Of a stretch of DNA of 64,000 nucleotides, positions 1 to 10,998 are shown piece by piece. Location of the stretch: the NCBI GenBank assembly GCA_012845835.1, contig JABAKD010000008.1, positions 8,786,709 to 8,850,708 of the forward strand, read 5' to 3'. The notes under the pieces were generated by a model. The model worked only from the letters and a program-made list of their open reading frames with translations, did no database searches and was not told the DNA's origin. Origin of the DNA: Undaria pinnatifida. Taxonomy: Eukaryota; Sar; Phaeophyceae; Laminariales; Alariaceae. The first letter of the stretch is position 1. Each line of letters begins with the position of its first letter. Position numbers and translations under genes: made by a program.

Positions 1-320
1 CGACGCTCCCGAGGGACGGGAGGTCGGATAGCACCCGCCCTGAGGAATCACGCGACGAAACCTGGGTAACTTGCCTTTCGTAGGTCCTTAGCTCTCAGTT
101 ACCCGCGCAGGCCGCCACGACGGCGGCGCCGGCAGGGCGGCCGACGCTCCCGGGGGACCGGCGATCGGAAAGCGCTCACCCCAAGGAACCACGCGACAAA
201 ACGTGGGTGGCGTGCCTTTGCCGAGAGCGCGAGACGTGTCGTACATTTCGTGCTCACGGCCGCCCGCGGAGGCCCCCACGACGGCGTCGCCGGCAGGGCG
301 GCCGATGTCCCTTGAAGATT
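1..320. repeat. GC-rich imperfect tandem repeat (~142-160 bp period)
   Basis: The segment starting at 1 recurs from about 143 (CGACGCTCCCG, then a conserved ACGCGACRAAACSTGGGT block at about 50 and 190). The linking block CACGACGGCG...GGCAGGGCGGCCGA occurs near 116 and again near 276. Roughly two diverged units are visible and the array may continue off the left edge. No coding exon is supported here. Confidence 0.6.
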
Positions 321-439
321 TCGTCCTCAACAATGGAGGCGCACATATCGAAAGTACCTGGTGGGTATTACAGAGAACCATAGTAATCAAAACGTACGAT
401 AAATACAAGAACCTATACATTCCCCTAGTTTGCTATTAA

Positions 440-1768
440 TGGCCATAAATACATTTACGATAATGTTGGCGCCGTGCCCTAAGCGCTCCTTAGCTCTTCT
501 TAGACGTGTTTTTGAGCTTTTTATGTGCTAACTTTCGATGAGGATCACCCCTCGGTCCGAAACCCCCTCATCGAGCGCCCCTACCCCAACTGTGTTAACT
601 GTGACGAAGACGGCCTTGGTCGTGTGATTTTGCCGTGTCGCAGTTGGGCGTGCTTTTTTTGTTTTTTCAAGCAGGGCGGATTTTTTTCTTGTTCCTGTCT
701 CGCCCTATATACCCCCTGGATGGTACCGCCTCATTATCACTGTTTTGTAAAATGTAGTACTCGCATCTCAGCAGATCAGTCAGGCTGTTTGGCTGCCACA
801 TCTCTGCGTTGCTAAGCCTCGAGATTGTGGACATGATACCCATGCAACTACTGCTGCCTGCGCACGTACTACTGCTGCTGTTCTGCTAGTGCTGTCAACT
901 GTTTTGCTGCTGTTGTTAGTTGGTACAGCAACTTGATGGTATGATATGTACTCGGACAAGCGGGATCGTTGTGGTCGCAGTATGATAGACGAACAAGCTT
1001 ATCATACAGTTATGCACGAGTACTTGTAGTGGGGTTGCTGTTGCTGTGTACCGACGAGTACCACTTTCAAGTAGACCTAAGAGGGGGAAACGGCAAAAGA
1101 ACTGGATAAGAGGGTTAGCCGGCGGTATAATTCGAACCATTTGGGCCGGCTACCTCCCATGGCGTTGCGTCCAAGTGCTGCGTTTTTGTGTGCTGTTTTG
1201 AACGTTGCGCCTGACACGTACATACATGATGGTGATATTGATTTTGGGTTTATTTCCGTGCTTTTTGTTCTCTTCGTTCGAAGCTGATTTGTTTTTGTAG
1301 TCCAGCTCTTGAGCAGTACTCTCGTCGCGTTCACGTCCTCGACTGGTATTGCGGGCATGCGCGGAGGGAGCCGCAGGCGGGCGTCAGTACTTGATTCTAA
1401 ATTACTGCTGTGTATGTTCCCCCGTAAAAAGTGCATTCGGAAAGATCTCGGGAGATCTTACCTCAAACGTGTGCATCGAGAGTCGTGGCTTGTGCTCTCC
1501 CGGTTGTCGCGAAAAAAACGCTTGGAAATTCGTCGGAGGGTATTTTGTTATCGTGGGTATGGTGACACATCCTACGGTAGTATCATAAAGGTGCACGAAT
1601 TGTTTTCTGGGGCTCGTCACGTGAGGAGCTCTATGATACGCCTTTTACCCTAAAAAATTATTTCAAGGAAAACTGGAAATGCAAACCGATGAGTAAAAGC
1701 CATCGCGTACTTGCTGTAGGTATACAAATAATATTGCAAGATGAGAATGACACTCAGACGATCCGGGG
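440..1768. other. Intergenic, no supported gene
   Basis: The segment has CTGCTG-rich stretches near 850-920 and several short open frames without consistent codon bias or splice sites. I could not support a gene, RNA or mobile element. Confidence 0.5.
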
Positions 1769-2063
1769 TTAACCCCGTTAGTACCCCTACATCCCTCCCT
1801 ATACTAACTTCGAGGAAATTTGTTCCCAAAGAGGGTTTCCGGTTGTAGAGGCGTTAAGGAACCCCTTTCCTCGCTCTTTTTTTTTTTGCCATAAAATGCT
1901 ACCTAGAGCTATCGTGTACCACGCGCATTTGTGCGAAAGAACCCAGGGACATTTTTCGGACACGGTTTTGTCCTTAACGCCTTTACGACTGGAAACCCTT
2001 TTGGGGGACGAGTTTACTTGAAGTTAGTGTAGGGAGGAATTTGGGGGCTCTAGAGGGATTAAC
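1769..2063. mobile_element. Foldback MITE with ~92 bp inverted arms
   Basis: The left arm (1769-1860) and right arm (1971-2063) are near reverse complements. Each carries the block CTCCCTAYACTAACTTC and ends at the centre with GCGTTAAGGA (its complement TCCTTAACGC on the right). The ~110 bp between them is unrelated filler. There is no coding capacity, which fits a non-autonomous foldback or MITE-type element. Single arms of the same family recur at 7311-7399 and 61439-61536. The superfamily is not known to me. Confidence 0.75.
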
Positions 2064-2529
2064 AAGGCAGGCACTCTTAACGAAAGCGGTGATGCGTGGT
2101 ACGAAAAGAGTCGTGGCGCTTTTTTTAGCGTACTGTAGGGGGGGAGGGCAGTAAGGAAGTGGTGTACCGGACCAATATGACCGCCTAGTTGGGGGAAGCC
2201 GCATTACGATTCGTATTCATTCCGCGTTATGAGTGCGATTCCCCAGTCGCGCCAAGCGATTTTGACCGCCTTATATCGGGATACCGCCTTACTGGGGATC
2301 CCTACTGTATCTGTGACTGATTGACGGTGCTCCTGAAAATGATTATTCTGATGGTAACAAACTGCTAAATATCGTTGAAATGCCGTTACCATCCGTATTC
2401 AGAATTGTTTTCGTTGTATTACCTACGCCATGATTGTTTTCTTTTGCGTGCTGCACTTTACTTTTTTCAAAATTCAGTAGTTTGGCAACGTCAGAAAAAA
2501 ATAGTGCACCTGTACTTGTGTACTGCGAT

Positions 2530-2964
2530 ATTCTCTAACTCTGTTACCGATCATTGCATTTAAGTATTGGATTGGATGAGGCCTCCTGCTCCCGCAGAAG
2601 GTCCTCACCTGTGGATACACCACCCGCGCTGGGGGTGCCTTCGGTGTCGAAGTGCCCCCAGCGCAGCAGTATTTCCTACGGGAAATGATCACAACTGTTG
2701 AAAGAATACCCAGTGTAGGGTGGGTGAGATGGTCTTAACTTTTTCCGCCCCTCGCTGGTATCTCGTCGAGGATTTCGGGGACTATAACACGAGTGAGCTC
2801 GCTTCGTGGACAGTCCTAGTAATTGGTAGCAAACATATGGTTCCAACTTTTGTGCCAACCGTGGGAACCTGAAGTTGGTTGACGATACTACTGTGGTATT
2901 CTTTAACTCAGTTACCGATCATTGCATTCAAGTATTGGATTGGATGAGGCCTCCTGCTCCCGCC
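2530..2964. repeat. Direct repeat pair of ~65 bp
   Basis: Copies at about 2530-2594 and 2898-2963 share GTTACCGATCATTGCATT followed by AAGTATTGGATTGGATGAGG and CCTCCTGCTCCCGC, with only a few substitutions. The ~300 bp between holds no recognisable gene. Just outside them, a shorter phrase (CACCTGTACTTGTGTACTG) occurs near 2507 and 3090, so the duplicated unit may once have been longer. Confidence 0.7.
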
Positions 2965-3284
2965 GGTGGTCCCACCCGAACTTCTCTCTTTTCTGACCAC
3001 CAGCCTGGAGCCATGTTACCTCAACCCACCCAAACTTACATTACTTGAAATGGAACTTCGGCGAACATGCAGCAAAATGCTCCGCGACCACCTGTACTTG
3101 TGTACTGACTGTTAGTAGTCTGGTAGCGTCAGGCTCAGTACTCAGCACGTACATTTACACGATGGCTTACAGCAGGCGTGTGATTGCTACTCGGGCTGTA
3201 AGGCCACTCTTTTGAAGAATCTAACAAATGTGTAACCACGTTCGGACGCACACATACCAACGCCCAGCAACAGCAAAGCAATTT

Positions 3285-3372
3285 AGCTGGATTGGGTAGG
3301 GTTGGGTTTGGTTGGGTTGGGGGTGCGATAGCACAGGTATTGGGTGGGTGGGTGGGTGAGTTAGGTTGCGAC
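3285..3372 (+). repeat. G/T-rich telomere-like tract
   Basis: The tract is a run of GGGTTGGGTTTGG-type motifs (with one GGGTAGGGTTGGG) followed by GGGTGGGTGGGTGGGTGAG. It is purine/T-skewed and degenerate and resembles decayed telomere-type repeat or simple sequence. No gene is visible. Confidence 0.45.
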
Positions 3373-4640
3373 CACGAGAGACACCTCAGCACAGCAGTGC
3401 TCTTGTTGATGGAGTTGTGTCATGGATACCGAGCTGTCCCGGGTATGTGTGAGTTAGTTTGTCACGTGAGAGAATTGCGAGTTTTACCGTCGTATTGTTG
3501 TGCAGGTTTCTCTTGGGAAAACCGCTCTTTTTTTCGTTCTGTTGACCAGGGCTGTTGCTCAAGCCTGCCGTTTAGGACTGCTGCTGTGAAATCACGGTTT
3601 GGTGTGGCGCTTACTGGGCTGCTGCTGTATCTTCATTTTTTAAATATACGCAGGTCTTCTATCATAGACTGGTCATGTAGATATTGTTGTGTATTACTGT
3701 TGTACTTGGTACAGCGAGGCTCCTGACAGTCCCGCTAATGACAACCCACCAGTAGAAAACTGAGCTCAAAACACTTGTCCTGCGCTTAATTCTCACTTGT
3801 GTTGTCACACGGAACTTTGGTCAAATTTCTCGGCATTATCACGCCGGTTCCCCTTGAGGAAACCTTAATATGTCCGTCTACCGGACGTTGACTATGTGAA
3901 TTGATCTTGCACACACAACTGAGAGTCTGCTGCTAGCGCCTCCTGGGCTGCTGCTGTACTGGCCGTGTCTTCTCGCGCCGACTGCTGCCGTGTAGGTAGA
4001 GCTGCTGGTGGCAGCTGGTGGCTGCTGGTCAGAAATGACGAGGGGTGGGGAGTGGTGATGGCTCGCTTGTCTGCTGCGGCCCCCCTCGTGATTTCCGTTG
4101 TGGTGCTGCTTCTGACGTGCTGCCGCGATAGAGTTCAAACCACGCTTCTTTGCGATAGCGTGATCATATCCCAATTCGACTGTGCTGAGCTTCTCATGAC
4201 ACGCTATCGGCGACAATTTGCCTCTACTGTAGAGGCCACCTCGACATTATGTTGCATCCGGCGACTACTCACGGTTAACTCCCATGCTAAACCAACGAAG
4301 CGCTGCACTGTGCGGTTGGTTGCGAAGTATTTTGGGGGCACAGGAGTTCGCGTCTCCAGTTTGAATTGCGCACACCTCTCTTATCTGTGAGCAAACTACT
4401 GTCTTCTAACCAATGCGTGCAGTAGCTTTTGCGATGTTATCAACCCACAAATCATACCATTACCAGATTAAGTACTGAATATATTTCGGTTTTTGAGGTG
4501 GTCAGAGCATTTTTCTCAGTTTTATTTGCCCAAAACGCGCGGCGAAGCCGCGCTCGGGTCATAATAGCCTTAGCCTGGGTTAGGGTTGGGTTGAGTCGAC
4601 GCCCTCTCGCTATTTTTTTTCAACACAAAAACCGGCCTCA
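3373..4640. other. Intergenic; one unproven open frame at 3965-4390 (+)
   Basis: A 141-codon open frame at 3965-4390 contains a hydrophobic stretch (ISVVVLLLTCC) but lacks convincing codon bias, splice sites or any recognised motif. It sits in CTGCTG-rich sequence. I do not call it a gene. A short TTAGGGTTGGG motif lies near 4580. Confidence 0.4.
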
Positions 4641-4689
4641 AAAACCTTAAAAAGCGAAACTCTTTTGGTGCTTTATCTGGTAAAATTGT

Positions 4690-5010
4690 GAGTCGAAACC
4701 CAATAAAGGCGCCTCAAAGCAAGCCACCAAAAAAGTTTGAGTAAGCTCGCACCAACACAGGATTCCCGGAAACTGCCTTCTCGCCAAAGCGAGCCACTAA
4801 ACTACTGCGACCAATCTCATGCCAACACACAACTCTCGTAAGCAGTCTTCTCTCCAAAGCGAGCCACTAAACCAGTTGACTAAGCTCCCACCAACACACG
4901 ACACGACTGACTCCCGAAAAGTGCCTTTTCGCCAAAGCGAGCCACCAAACAAAATGGACAGCACACAAACCACGTCGCTTTTTTTGCGCAACCCTTTTGG
5001 ATGACACGCC
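4690..5010. repeat. Degenerate tandem repeat (~65-70 bp unit)
   Basis: The phrase CCAAAGCGAGCCACTAAAC recurs near 4783, 4853 and 4933 (the last reading CACCAAAC), with a more diverged copy near 4717. Each is followed by ACT..GCTC.CACCAACACA and then a CTTCTCGCCAAAG-type ending. About four units are visible. Open frames crossing the array follow the repeat and are not genes. Confidence 0.7.
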
Positions 5011-5164
5011 AAAAAAACTCGAATTTGTTCCCACCAACTACTATTTTCAGGGGAACATAGTAATCAATACCAAATTTGGGTAATTCAAACTGTGGCTTTT
5101 ATAGGTTTTTTGTGTGTATCGTGGGTTCTGATCAGTATGGTCCTCCTTTAAATGCAGTGTGACA

Positions 5165-5830
5165 GCAGTGCTCACGAACTGACTACACGCACGTCAAATG
5201 TGGTTGTTTTACATAGAGAGTACACACTTCAAACGCAGTCCTGAATACACTCCAAACGCAGTCCCATACACGGTACACCCCTCCGAAAGAAGTCCCACCG
5301 ACATGTAATACTCCGGATGCAATCCCGTTACGCACTCCAATTGCAGTCCCACTAACACCTCAGACGCAGTCCCACGAACAAACTCCAAACACGAAATCTC
5401 ACGAGAGGTGCCGTAATCACCCTCAAAGCTCTGTCTCATATACACGCTCACGTGTCGCATGAACAGTCCCGTATATCACTCCAAACGCTGTCCCTTAGGG
5501 CCAGTCAGTCCAGACGCAGTGCCAAATACACCCCAACGTAATCCCACATACGGTACACAATTCGAAACCAGTCCCACAAACGCACCCCAGAAGCAGTTCC
5601 ACAGCACGTTTCCAAGCACGGTAGCTCCACAATTTGTCCCGTAGACTCAGTCCCAACGCGGTCTCAAGCACACTCGAAACATAGTCCCACATACGGCAAG
5701 ACTTCCCGTTCCGAAAGCATTCCCACCGACATAGTCCCAATGCGGTTGCACAACCACATCCAAATGCGGTCCCTCGAACATACTCCGAAAGCGGCAAATC
5801 CAACGAACGCACAGTGTGTGACCCTGGATT
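5165..5830. repeat. Degenerate ~25-30 bp tandem repeat
   Basis: The core ACTCCAAACGCAGTCCCA recurs more than fifteen times with substitutions, often followed by ACATACGGTACAC or AACACAC. The array spans about 650 bp. The open frames on both strands across it arise from the repeat period and are not genes. Confidence 0.75.
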
Positions 5831-6011
5831 GATTCCTGGCCATGGAGATGCTGGCTACTGGCTAGACCAGCATCTGGCGGTGCACTTTTGTTGCGGGCGA
5901 GGGGAAGTATAATCGCCGACTGAAGAATTAATTGCCGACTTGACGTAGGCAACTAGTGTACTGCCTTCGACAGCATTGATACGCACTTGTTGTGGCGTTT
6001 CTAGTGTTTGC

Positions 6012-6128
6012 CCCCTCTCTGTGAGGAGTAGGAACGGTGCTCCGCCTCGAACGGGATGGGATGCGTGGCCAATGTTCGAATGACCAAGGCGCGCAACAAA
6101 AGAGTACGCCCCCCCCTCCCCCTCCCAC
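6012..6128 (+). mobile_element. LINE 3'-end fragment with C-rich tail
   Basis: The sequence matches, in reverse complement, the 3' end of the LINE at 26889-29200. Shared blocks are AGGAGTAGGAACGGTGCTCCG, GGGATG.GTGG.CAATG and the terminal ACAAA.GAGTACGCCCCCCC. As in the larger copy, it ends in a run of C. About 110 bp remain, consistent with extreme 5' truncation during target-primed reverse transcription. Confidence 0.7.
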
Positions 6129-6269
6129 GTAGGTCGATGGTCTGACAGACCACGGTCATGCATGGCAGTAATTACACCATCCCCCGCGGCTACTCATCGT
6201 CTCGGCACGTCTCGGCTGGTGGCGTCGTTCTGCGTTCAATTATGGCCAGGGCTTTTTTCGGGGCGGGTT

Positions 6270-6575
6270 ATTTCTGGCGGGTCGGGTTGGGTCAGGTGGA
6301 CCTGACCCGACCCGTGAGTGGACCTGACCCGACCCGTGAGATTTGAACACCCCTGAAGCCGATCGACCCGACCCATGGGGTTTGGAACACCTCCTGACCC
6401 GACCCGACTCGACCCGCGAGGTTTTCGGGGTCGAGTCATGACTAGAGATGGGCACCGGACGGGATTTTTGAAGAACCGAAAACCGGATAGGAGGCGTTAT
6501 TTTTAAAAATAGAACCGGTGTAACCGTTTTTTTTCAGCCGGTTTTAACCGATTAACCGAGAACCGGTTAAACCGA
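6270..6575. repeat. GACCC-rich and AACCGG-rich degenerate repeats
   Basis: Positions 6270-6440 are dominated by GACCCGACCC and its complement GGGTCGGGT, with a phrase GTGGACCTGACCCGACCCGTGAG repeated at about 6295-6340. Positions 6460-6575 are rich in AACCGG/CCGGTT (several inverted pairs). No coding signal is seen. Confidence 0.6.
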
Positions 6576-6961
6576 GTTTTTAGTAGTAAAGCATCCATAA
6601 CATTGAAAACCAGGTTGGTTTTTCATCAAGTAGCGCCTTGTGGTGTACTCACAAGTGCGTGTTTGGTTCCGTTCGCAAATAGTGCGTCTTTTTCAAGATG
6701 GGTTGTATCGTGTTTTCATTAATTTGCTGAAAATTATCCTTGTTACAAGGTTCCCCTCCGGGAAGTGCTTAGGGGAGTGGCGCAAGAACAAAATCCAAGT
6801 ATGCAACATGCGACTGCCTGGGCAAATAAGATGTGCCTGGTGGTAGTGAAAACTACGTTCTTTTGTCCGCAGCTCGAGAAGCGGGGGGTGGAGTCATGAC
6901 CCGTGAAAGCCTTGATAGTAATGATACTTGTATGCACTTCTTGAGGCGTTTCTAACATCCC

Positions 6962-6990
6962 CCCTCCCCCCCCCCCCCCCCCCCCCTCCC
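6962..6990. repeat. Poly(C) tract
   Basis: A near-uninterrupted C run of about 25 bases lies just upstream of the predicted acceptor of the exon at 7033. It may serve as part of the polypyrimidine tract of that intron. Such G/C runs are unusually common in this window. Confidence 0.6.
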
Positions 6991-7032
6991 GGCTACCCAC
7001 GGCCTCCGTTGTGTCGGCGTTTTATTCCGGAG

Positions 7033-7155
7033 CAGAGAATTGCAGCAGCGTGACGGTCACTGGCGGAGGACCGCTGTCCGGCGACTACGAGCTACAAACC
7101 AACTCCACTTTCATCGGCCACAACTCTTCGCATATCCTGCAGCCTATCTCCTACG
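7033..7155 (+). CDS. Internal exon, extracellular part of a putative single-pass membrane protein
   Basis: The exon reads through about 41 codons in one frame, with three N-glycosylation sequons (N-C-S, N-S-T, N-S-S) and the stretch VTVTGGGPLSGDYELQTNST. It looks like part of a beta-rich secreted module. The acceptor follows a long C tract (CCGGAG or the next CAG). The donor is CTACG|GTAGGA, which leaves phase 1; an alternative donor ATG|GTGATG at 7165 leaves phase 2 and would fit the next recognised exon at 10033 directly. Upstream exons were not identified. I infer it belongs with the exons at 10033, 13053 and 14606 because all encode extracellular-type sequence on the same strand; the first join is the least certain. 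I cannot name the domain. Confidence 0.55.
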
Positions 7156-7310
7156 GTAGGACATGGTGATGCTGCTGCTGTTACCGTAGACAGGCTAGCT
7201 TGCACTTGCTCGCTTTTTGGTCCACGCGTCCCCGCTCCTTCCTTTGGACGAGGGGCAAGGTTAGGGTGTTTTTTTTGCGAGACGCCATGTTTGGTTGGGT
7301 AACAATGCGT

Positions 7311-7399
7311 ATTAACCCCTCTAAAGCCCCCAAACCCCTCCCTATACTAACTTCAAGTAAATTTGTCCCCCAAAAGGGTTTCCAGTTGTACAGGCGTTA
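7311..7399. mobile_element. Single arm of the foldback MITE family
   Basis: The 89 bp match the left arm of the element at 1769-2063, including CCCTCCCTATACTAACTTC and the end CAGGCGTTA. The partner arm was not found nearby. It lies in the intron after the 7033-7155 exon. Confidence 0.7.
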
Positions 7400-7654
7400 C
7401 TAGACTAAGCTACAAACTCGTGTGCGCTTCTCGGTGTTACTTGCCGGGTTACTTGGGCGGTGGCTAGTTGTTACTTTTTGTAGGTTTGTACAATAGTTTC
7501 GTCCCCCTTTTCAACTTGCGACACCACCCGGGGTTTCAAGCCGACCACATCCCGAACGGAAAGCTTGTATATCTGGCATGTACGATATATAGCCAACAAA
7601 CGTCATAACCCATGGCGGACCAATCCAACCGAATAAAAAAATTCTGTAATTTTC

Positions 7655-8600
7655 CAAATTTGACACTTTCATGCATTATAAAAATGAAAATACACTCCAG
7701 CTGTGAAATCGAAGATTTTGTCGAAACTCATATTTGCAAGCTGTGTGTGATACTCCGATCGCGCGTTTTACGGGTTGTTTGTCCTTATTAAGGATATAGG
7801 TCGGCGACTCCCATTGGAACTACAGTGTAGCTTATCAGGGTCAACAGGGTGATGTTAGTCTGTGCGCGGAAACTATGAAACCCATTTTTGAGGGGGACAA
7901 AATCTGACCTGAAAGAAAATGCATCAGTTTATCAAGTGTAGCATGTATGTCGTATAACCGGTGAGGGAAGGGCGGAGTTTTTAAGGGCGTGGGGGCCTGG
8001 GTTTGAACAAGAGGGAGCGGGGGGGGGGCGGGGGGGTACTCAATCTGTGCGTGGTAACTATGAATCCTTCAAGGGGACAAGTCTGACTGTTTTGGAAGGA
8101 ATGCACCAGTTTATCATGTATATCCTAAAAGTCGTACTACCAATGAGGAGAGAGCCGAGTGTTCAAGGGGGTTTGGGGGCGGGGGGGGGCAAAAGGGTTT
8201 TTAACAGCTTTATGTGGCATAGATGTAGCGGCTTGCTATACGTGTGGTGCTAGGTCTAGGGGATGGTGCAGGTGGTGGGGAAAGAGGGGGCGTTGGGGGG
8301 GGTGGGGGTGAATTAAAGCTACGTCATGGATGGCTAGATAGATGATGACGTGATATCAATTGCGTAGAAGTGTTTATAACTCTGGCCGATTTCGATTTTT
8401 GGTGGAGCGTTTGAACAAGAGGAAACGGGGAAGAAAAGCGGGGGGGAGGGGGGGGGAATGAGTTGGAGCTACGGCATGGATGGGTAGAAAGATAATGAGG
8501 TGATATCAGCTGGCTGGTACGAGTGTTTGCTACTCTGGCAGATTTTGATTTTAGGTGGGGCATTTGAACAAGAAGGATCGGGGGAGGGGGAGCGGGCGGG
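7655..8600 (+). mobile_element. G-tract-rich repeat element, copy 1
   Basis: The left part (about 7660-7850) contains CACTCCAGCTGTGAAATCG, TTGCAAGCTGTGTGTGATAC and ATATAGGTCGGCGACTCCC. It then runs into several ~150-170 bp units that each end in a long G run (for example TTTGAACAAGAGG...GGGGGCGGGGGGG). Two units near 8335-8480 and 8482-8600 are clear tandem copies. A second copy lies inverted at 55180-56250 and matches across both the unique left part and the G-tract units. There is no coding capacity. It is a non-autonomous repeat of unknown class. Confidence 0.75.
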
Positions 8601-9118
8601 ACCCTTCATTATGTTCGCGGATCGCAAGATAGAATATTTCAATCGATAGGTACAACCATGTGGTTACCATGATTTTACCGTGCCGGTGTGGGGCTCTGAC
8701 ATCCATATATGAGTCATCCCTCGCCAGGGGTGCCGCTTTTGGACCAAGTGTTTTTTTTATTTGACCGGTTGAGCCCCTCAATTGTGGAAGCATCGGGTAT
8801 TAATTTTAATAGTATGATCATATATATTACGAATATATTTTGTTTCAGGAATGGAACGTAGAAAAAAATCGGGCTTAGTTGCGCGAATGAAATGTCTTCG
8901 AAGTCGTGTTTCGCGCGAGAAAATTAGCTCCTCATTTTCGTGACCCCATAACTTTTGCTGCGCCGCTATCGTGAGATGGCTGACATGGCCTTTTTTTTCT
9001 GGACTTGGGTTGCGGCCTTGGGTTGTTATGACGTTTTGTTGTTTTCATGTGTTTTCCTACCCAGCCAACTTTGGTACGACTGGTATACCGCAAGCACCGT
9101 TTTTGTATTGCGTAAGCT
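8601..9118. other. Intronic or intergenic, no feature recognised
   Basis: Apart from a short GGGGGAGGGGG tract at the left edge, I saw no repeat, gene or RNA in this stretch. It would lie in the intron between exons 7033 and 10033 if those belong to one gene. Confidence 0.4.
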
Positions 9119-9530
9119 GGTACTCGTCGCTGTTCTTTTATTGCCATACCCATATAAGTCCTCGTGCCTTTTCGTGACAAGCGGCTTGTCATTGTTTTTT
9201 TTTTTTTCAGGTAGAATCGGTAAACACGTCGTCCCGATTTGCCGATTCCCGTTGCGATTTAAATCGCTCCGATTAATTAGTTGATCGGCTCCGATTCACA
9301 CCCCTACTTGGTATTGCTGGTACTGGTACTCGTCGCTGTTCTTTTATTCCTATACCCATGGAGTCCTCGTGCCTCTTCGTGACAAGCGGCTTGTTATTGT
9401 TTTCTTTTTAGGTAGAATCGGTAAACACGTCGTCCCGATTTGCCGATTCCCGTTCCGATTTAAATCGCTCCGATTAATCAGTTGATCGGCTCCGATTCAC
9501 ACCCCTACTTGGTATTGCTGGTACTGGTCC
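9119..9530. repeat. Tandem duplication, ~210 bp unit
   Basis: Two adjacent copies (about 9119-9328 and 9329-9529) share TACTCGTCGCTGTTCTTTTATT, TCGTGACAAGCGGCTTGT, GGTAGAATCGGTAAACACGTC and GATCGGCTCCGATTCACACCCC. They differ by scattered substitutions and the length of a T run. The CCGATT words inside form a smaller sub-repeat. Confidence 0.8.
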
Positions 9531-10032
9531 ATAACGGGAATTTCTGGCTCGCCTAGAACAACCCCACTCCACTCCACACCACGCTGAACCAAGCCAAAAT
9601 ATATAGCCCCAAACGTTGCCGCGCGAACTGCAGTCGCAACGGGACCAGGCGGGAAGGAGCGGGTTTGAGCCGTCCCCCCCTACCGATCTCCCTCCCTCCA
9701 TTCCTCCCTGCTTCCCCCCCTGTCCCCCCTGCCCCCCCCGCCCCCTGTTCACACGCATGCACATCCAGCGTCCCGTGATACCGAAAATCCGCCCTATGCC
9801 GATTAAAAGGCGCTGGCTCTCGCCGCAAATTCATGAGAGGTTTGCGACGACTTTGGCGTGTTGGGTGTTGGCGGGGGTGTTTCTTACAACATCTGCAACC
9901 CCCCCCTTCCCTCCCCTCCCCCGCCCAACCTGCTTTCCGACCTCTTTTTCATTTTGGGCGACTCGCAGAGGATGGCAGCACGCGGCGTAGGACCTTGGCG
10001 CAAGGGGGGGAAGGGGGGCGTGGGTGGAGCAG

Positions 10033-10109
10033 GAGCCTCGCGAACGACTGCTCGACTCAGATGTGGTTCCTTGCTGACACGGACACCATGGAGGACGGTT
10101 ACCCTTACT
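10033..10109 (+). CDS. Internal exon of the putative membrane protein
   Basis: The acceptor is GGAGCAG|GAGCC and the donor CTTACT|GTGAGTAC is a strong consensus. The frame gives about 25 codons containing CSTQMWFLADTDTMEDGYPY. It leaves phase 1. The next recognised exon at 13053 begins with two bases that complete the codon, so the join is phase-compatible. The aromatic and acidic content with a cysteine suggests an extracellular fold. It lies just before a G-rich tract and a SINE-like insertion that now fill the following intron. Confidence 0.6.
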
Positions 10110-10405
10110 GTGAGTACACGGGGTGGGGGGAGGGGGGCGAGGTAAGAGGGCGGGGGGGGGGGAAAGGAGGGGGAGTTCCTGGTTGACACCGCGTGTTTGG
10201 CGGTAAGTTACTCTTACTTTTGAGTACAGGGGGGGGGGGCAGGGGGGGGCGAGGGAGTGGGAGGGAGGGAGGGGTGGAGAGTGTAGGAAGGAGCAGGGGC
10301 GGATAAGAAGGGGGAAGAGGGAGAGACGGGAGGGCGAGGGAGGGCAGGAGGAAGAGGAAACGGATGGGGAGGAGGGAGGGGGAGAGGGGGAGAGGGGGGG
10401 GAGGG
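10110..10405 (+). repeat. G-rich purine tract
   Basis: About 300 bp are almost pure G/A (GGGAGGGAGG, GGAGGAAGAGG), strongly strand-skewed. Its left part is the start of the intron after exon 10033-10109; its right end abuts the tail of the SINE-like element at 10406. The long reading frames of prolines and serines on the opposite strand arise from this composition. Confidence 0.6.
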
Positions 10406-10998
10406 GGTGCACTCAGTTTGTGCATGGCCGTAGTCGTATGACCATAGACCCTCGCGTCCCTAATATGCCGGGAAGGAGCTAGTCGGGTTTTCACCAACCA
10501 GGCAGACGATGCTTGCACCAAGCGCGAAGTGCCGTGAGATGTTCGGCGAGTCGCATGAAGGATGAACTGCATCCTTCCAAGAGCCGCTCGTAAGACGGAC
10601 TTGGGCACCTTGTGCCTACTTCCTTGCTTGTGGATGACAGCGCCAATGAATTATACTTTGTTTTCTGGTGTGGCCACTCCAGAGACAGCAATGGGTGTTA
10701 CGATGTAACTGTCTCGTGGGTGCCTTACCATACTCACACTACGCGATGCGATCATTCCCCTTGTGCGGAGCAAGGGTTCTCCACCCCGCACAATATGATC
10801 TAACTCGATAACCATCATGGTGACTGCCAAAAAATAAAAAACCAACAAACGAACAAACAAACGGTACCCTGGTTGTCTAGCTCACGCAGTGATTGGCATG
10901 TTTTACAGCGTCGTTGCCAACCAAGGCCAACCCCAATAAACATATACTTCGAAGTAATGTTTAACAGCGTCGGTGCCAACCGAGGCCAACTATTATAT
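10406..10998 (-). mobile_element. SINE-like element S1 (C-rich tail), near full length
   Basis: On the minus strand the element starts with two ~50 bp direct repeats containing GGTTGGC...CGACGCTGT. It continues through GGCGGTCACCATGATGATGG-type sequence and ends CAAACTGAGT followed by a C run (seen as G on the plus strand). Copies or fragments occur at 13411, 13732, 23140, 23725, 23975 and 26790. Its last ~65 bases resemble the 3' end of the LINE at 26889. A related ~150-codon reading frame exists in several copies but is broken here. Confidence 0.8.

Noticed and set aside
5209-5952. Three overlapping minus-strand ORFs of 83-105 codons
   Set aside because: They run through a 25-30 bp satellite; the peptide repeats the array period.
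9831-10608. Long proline/serine-rich minus-strand ORFs
   Set aside because: They come from the G/A-rich tract and the SINE-like element; amino-acid content follows the nucleotide skew.
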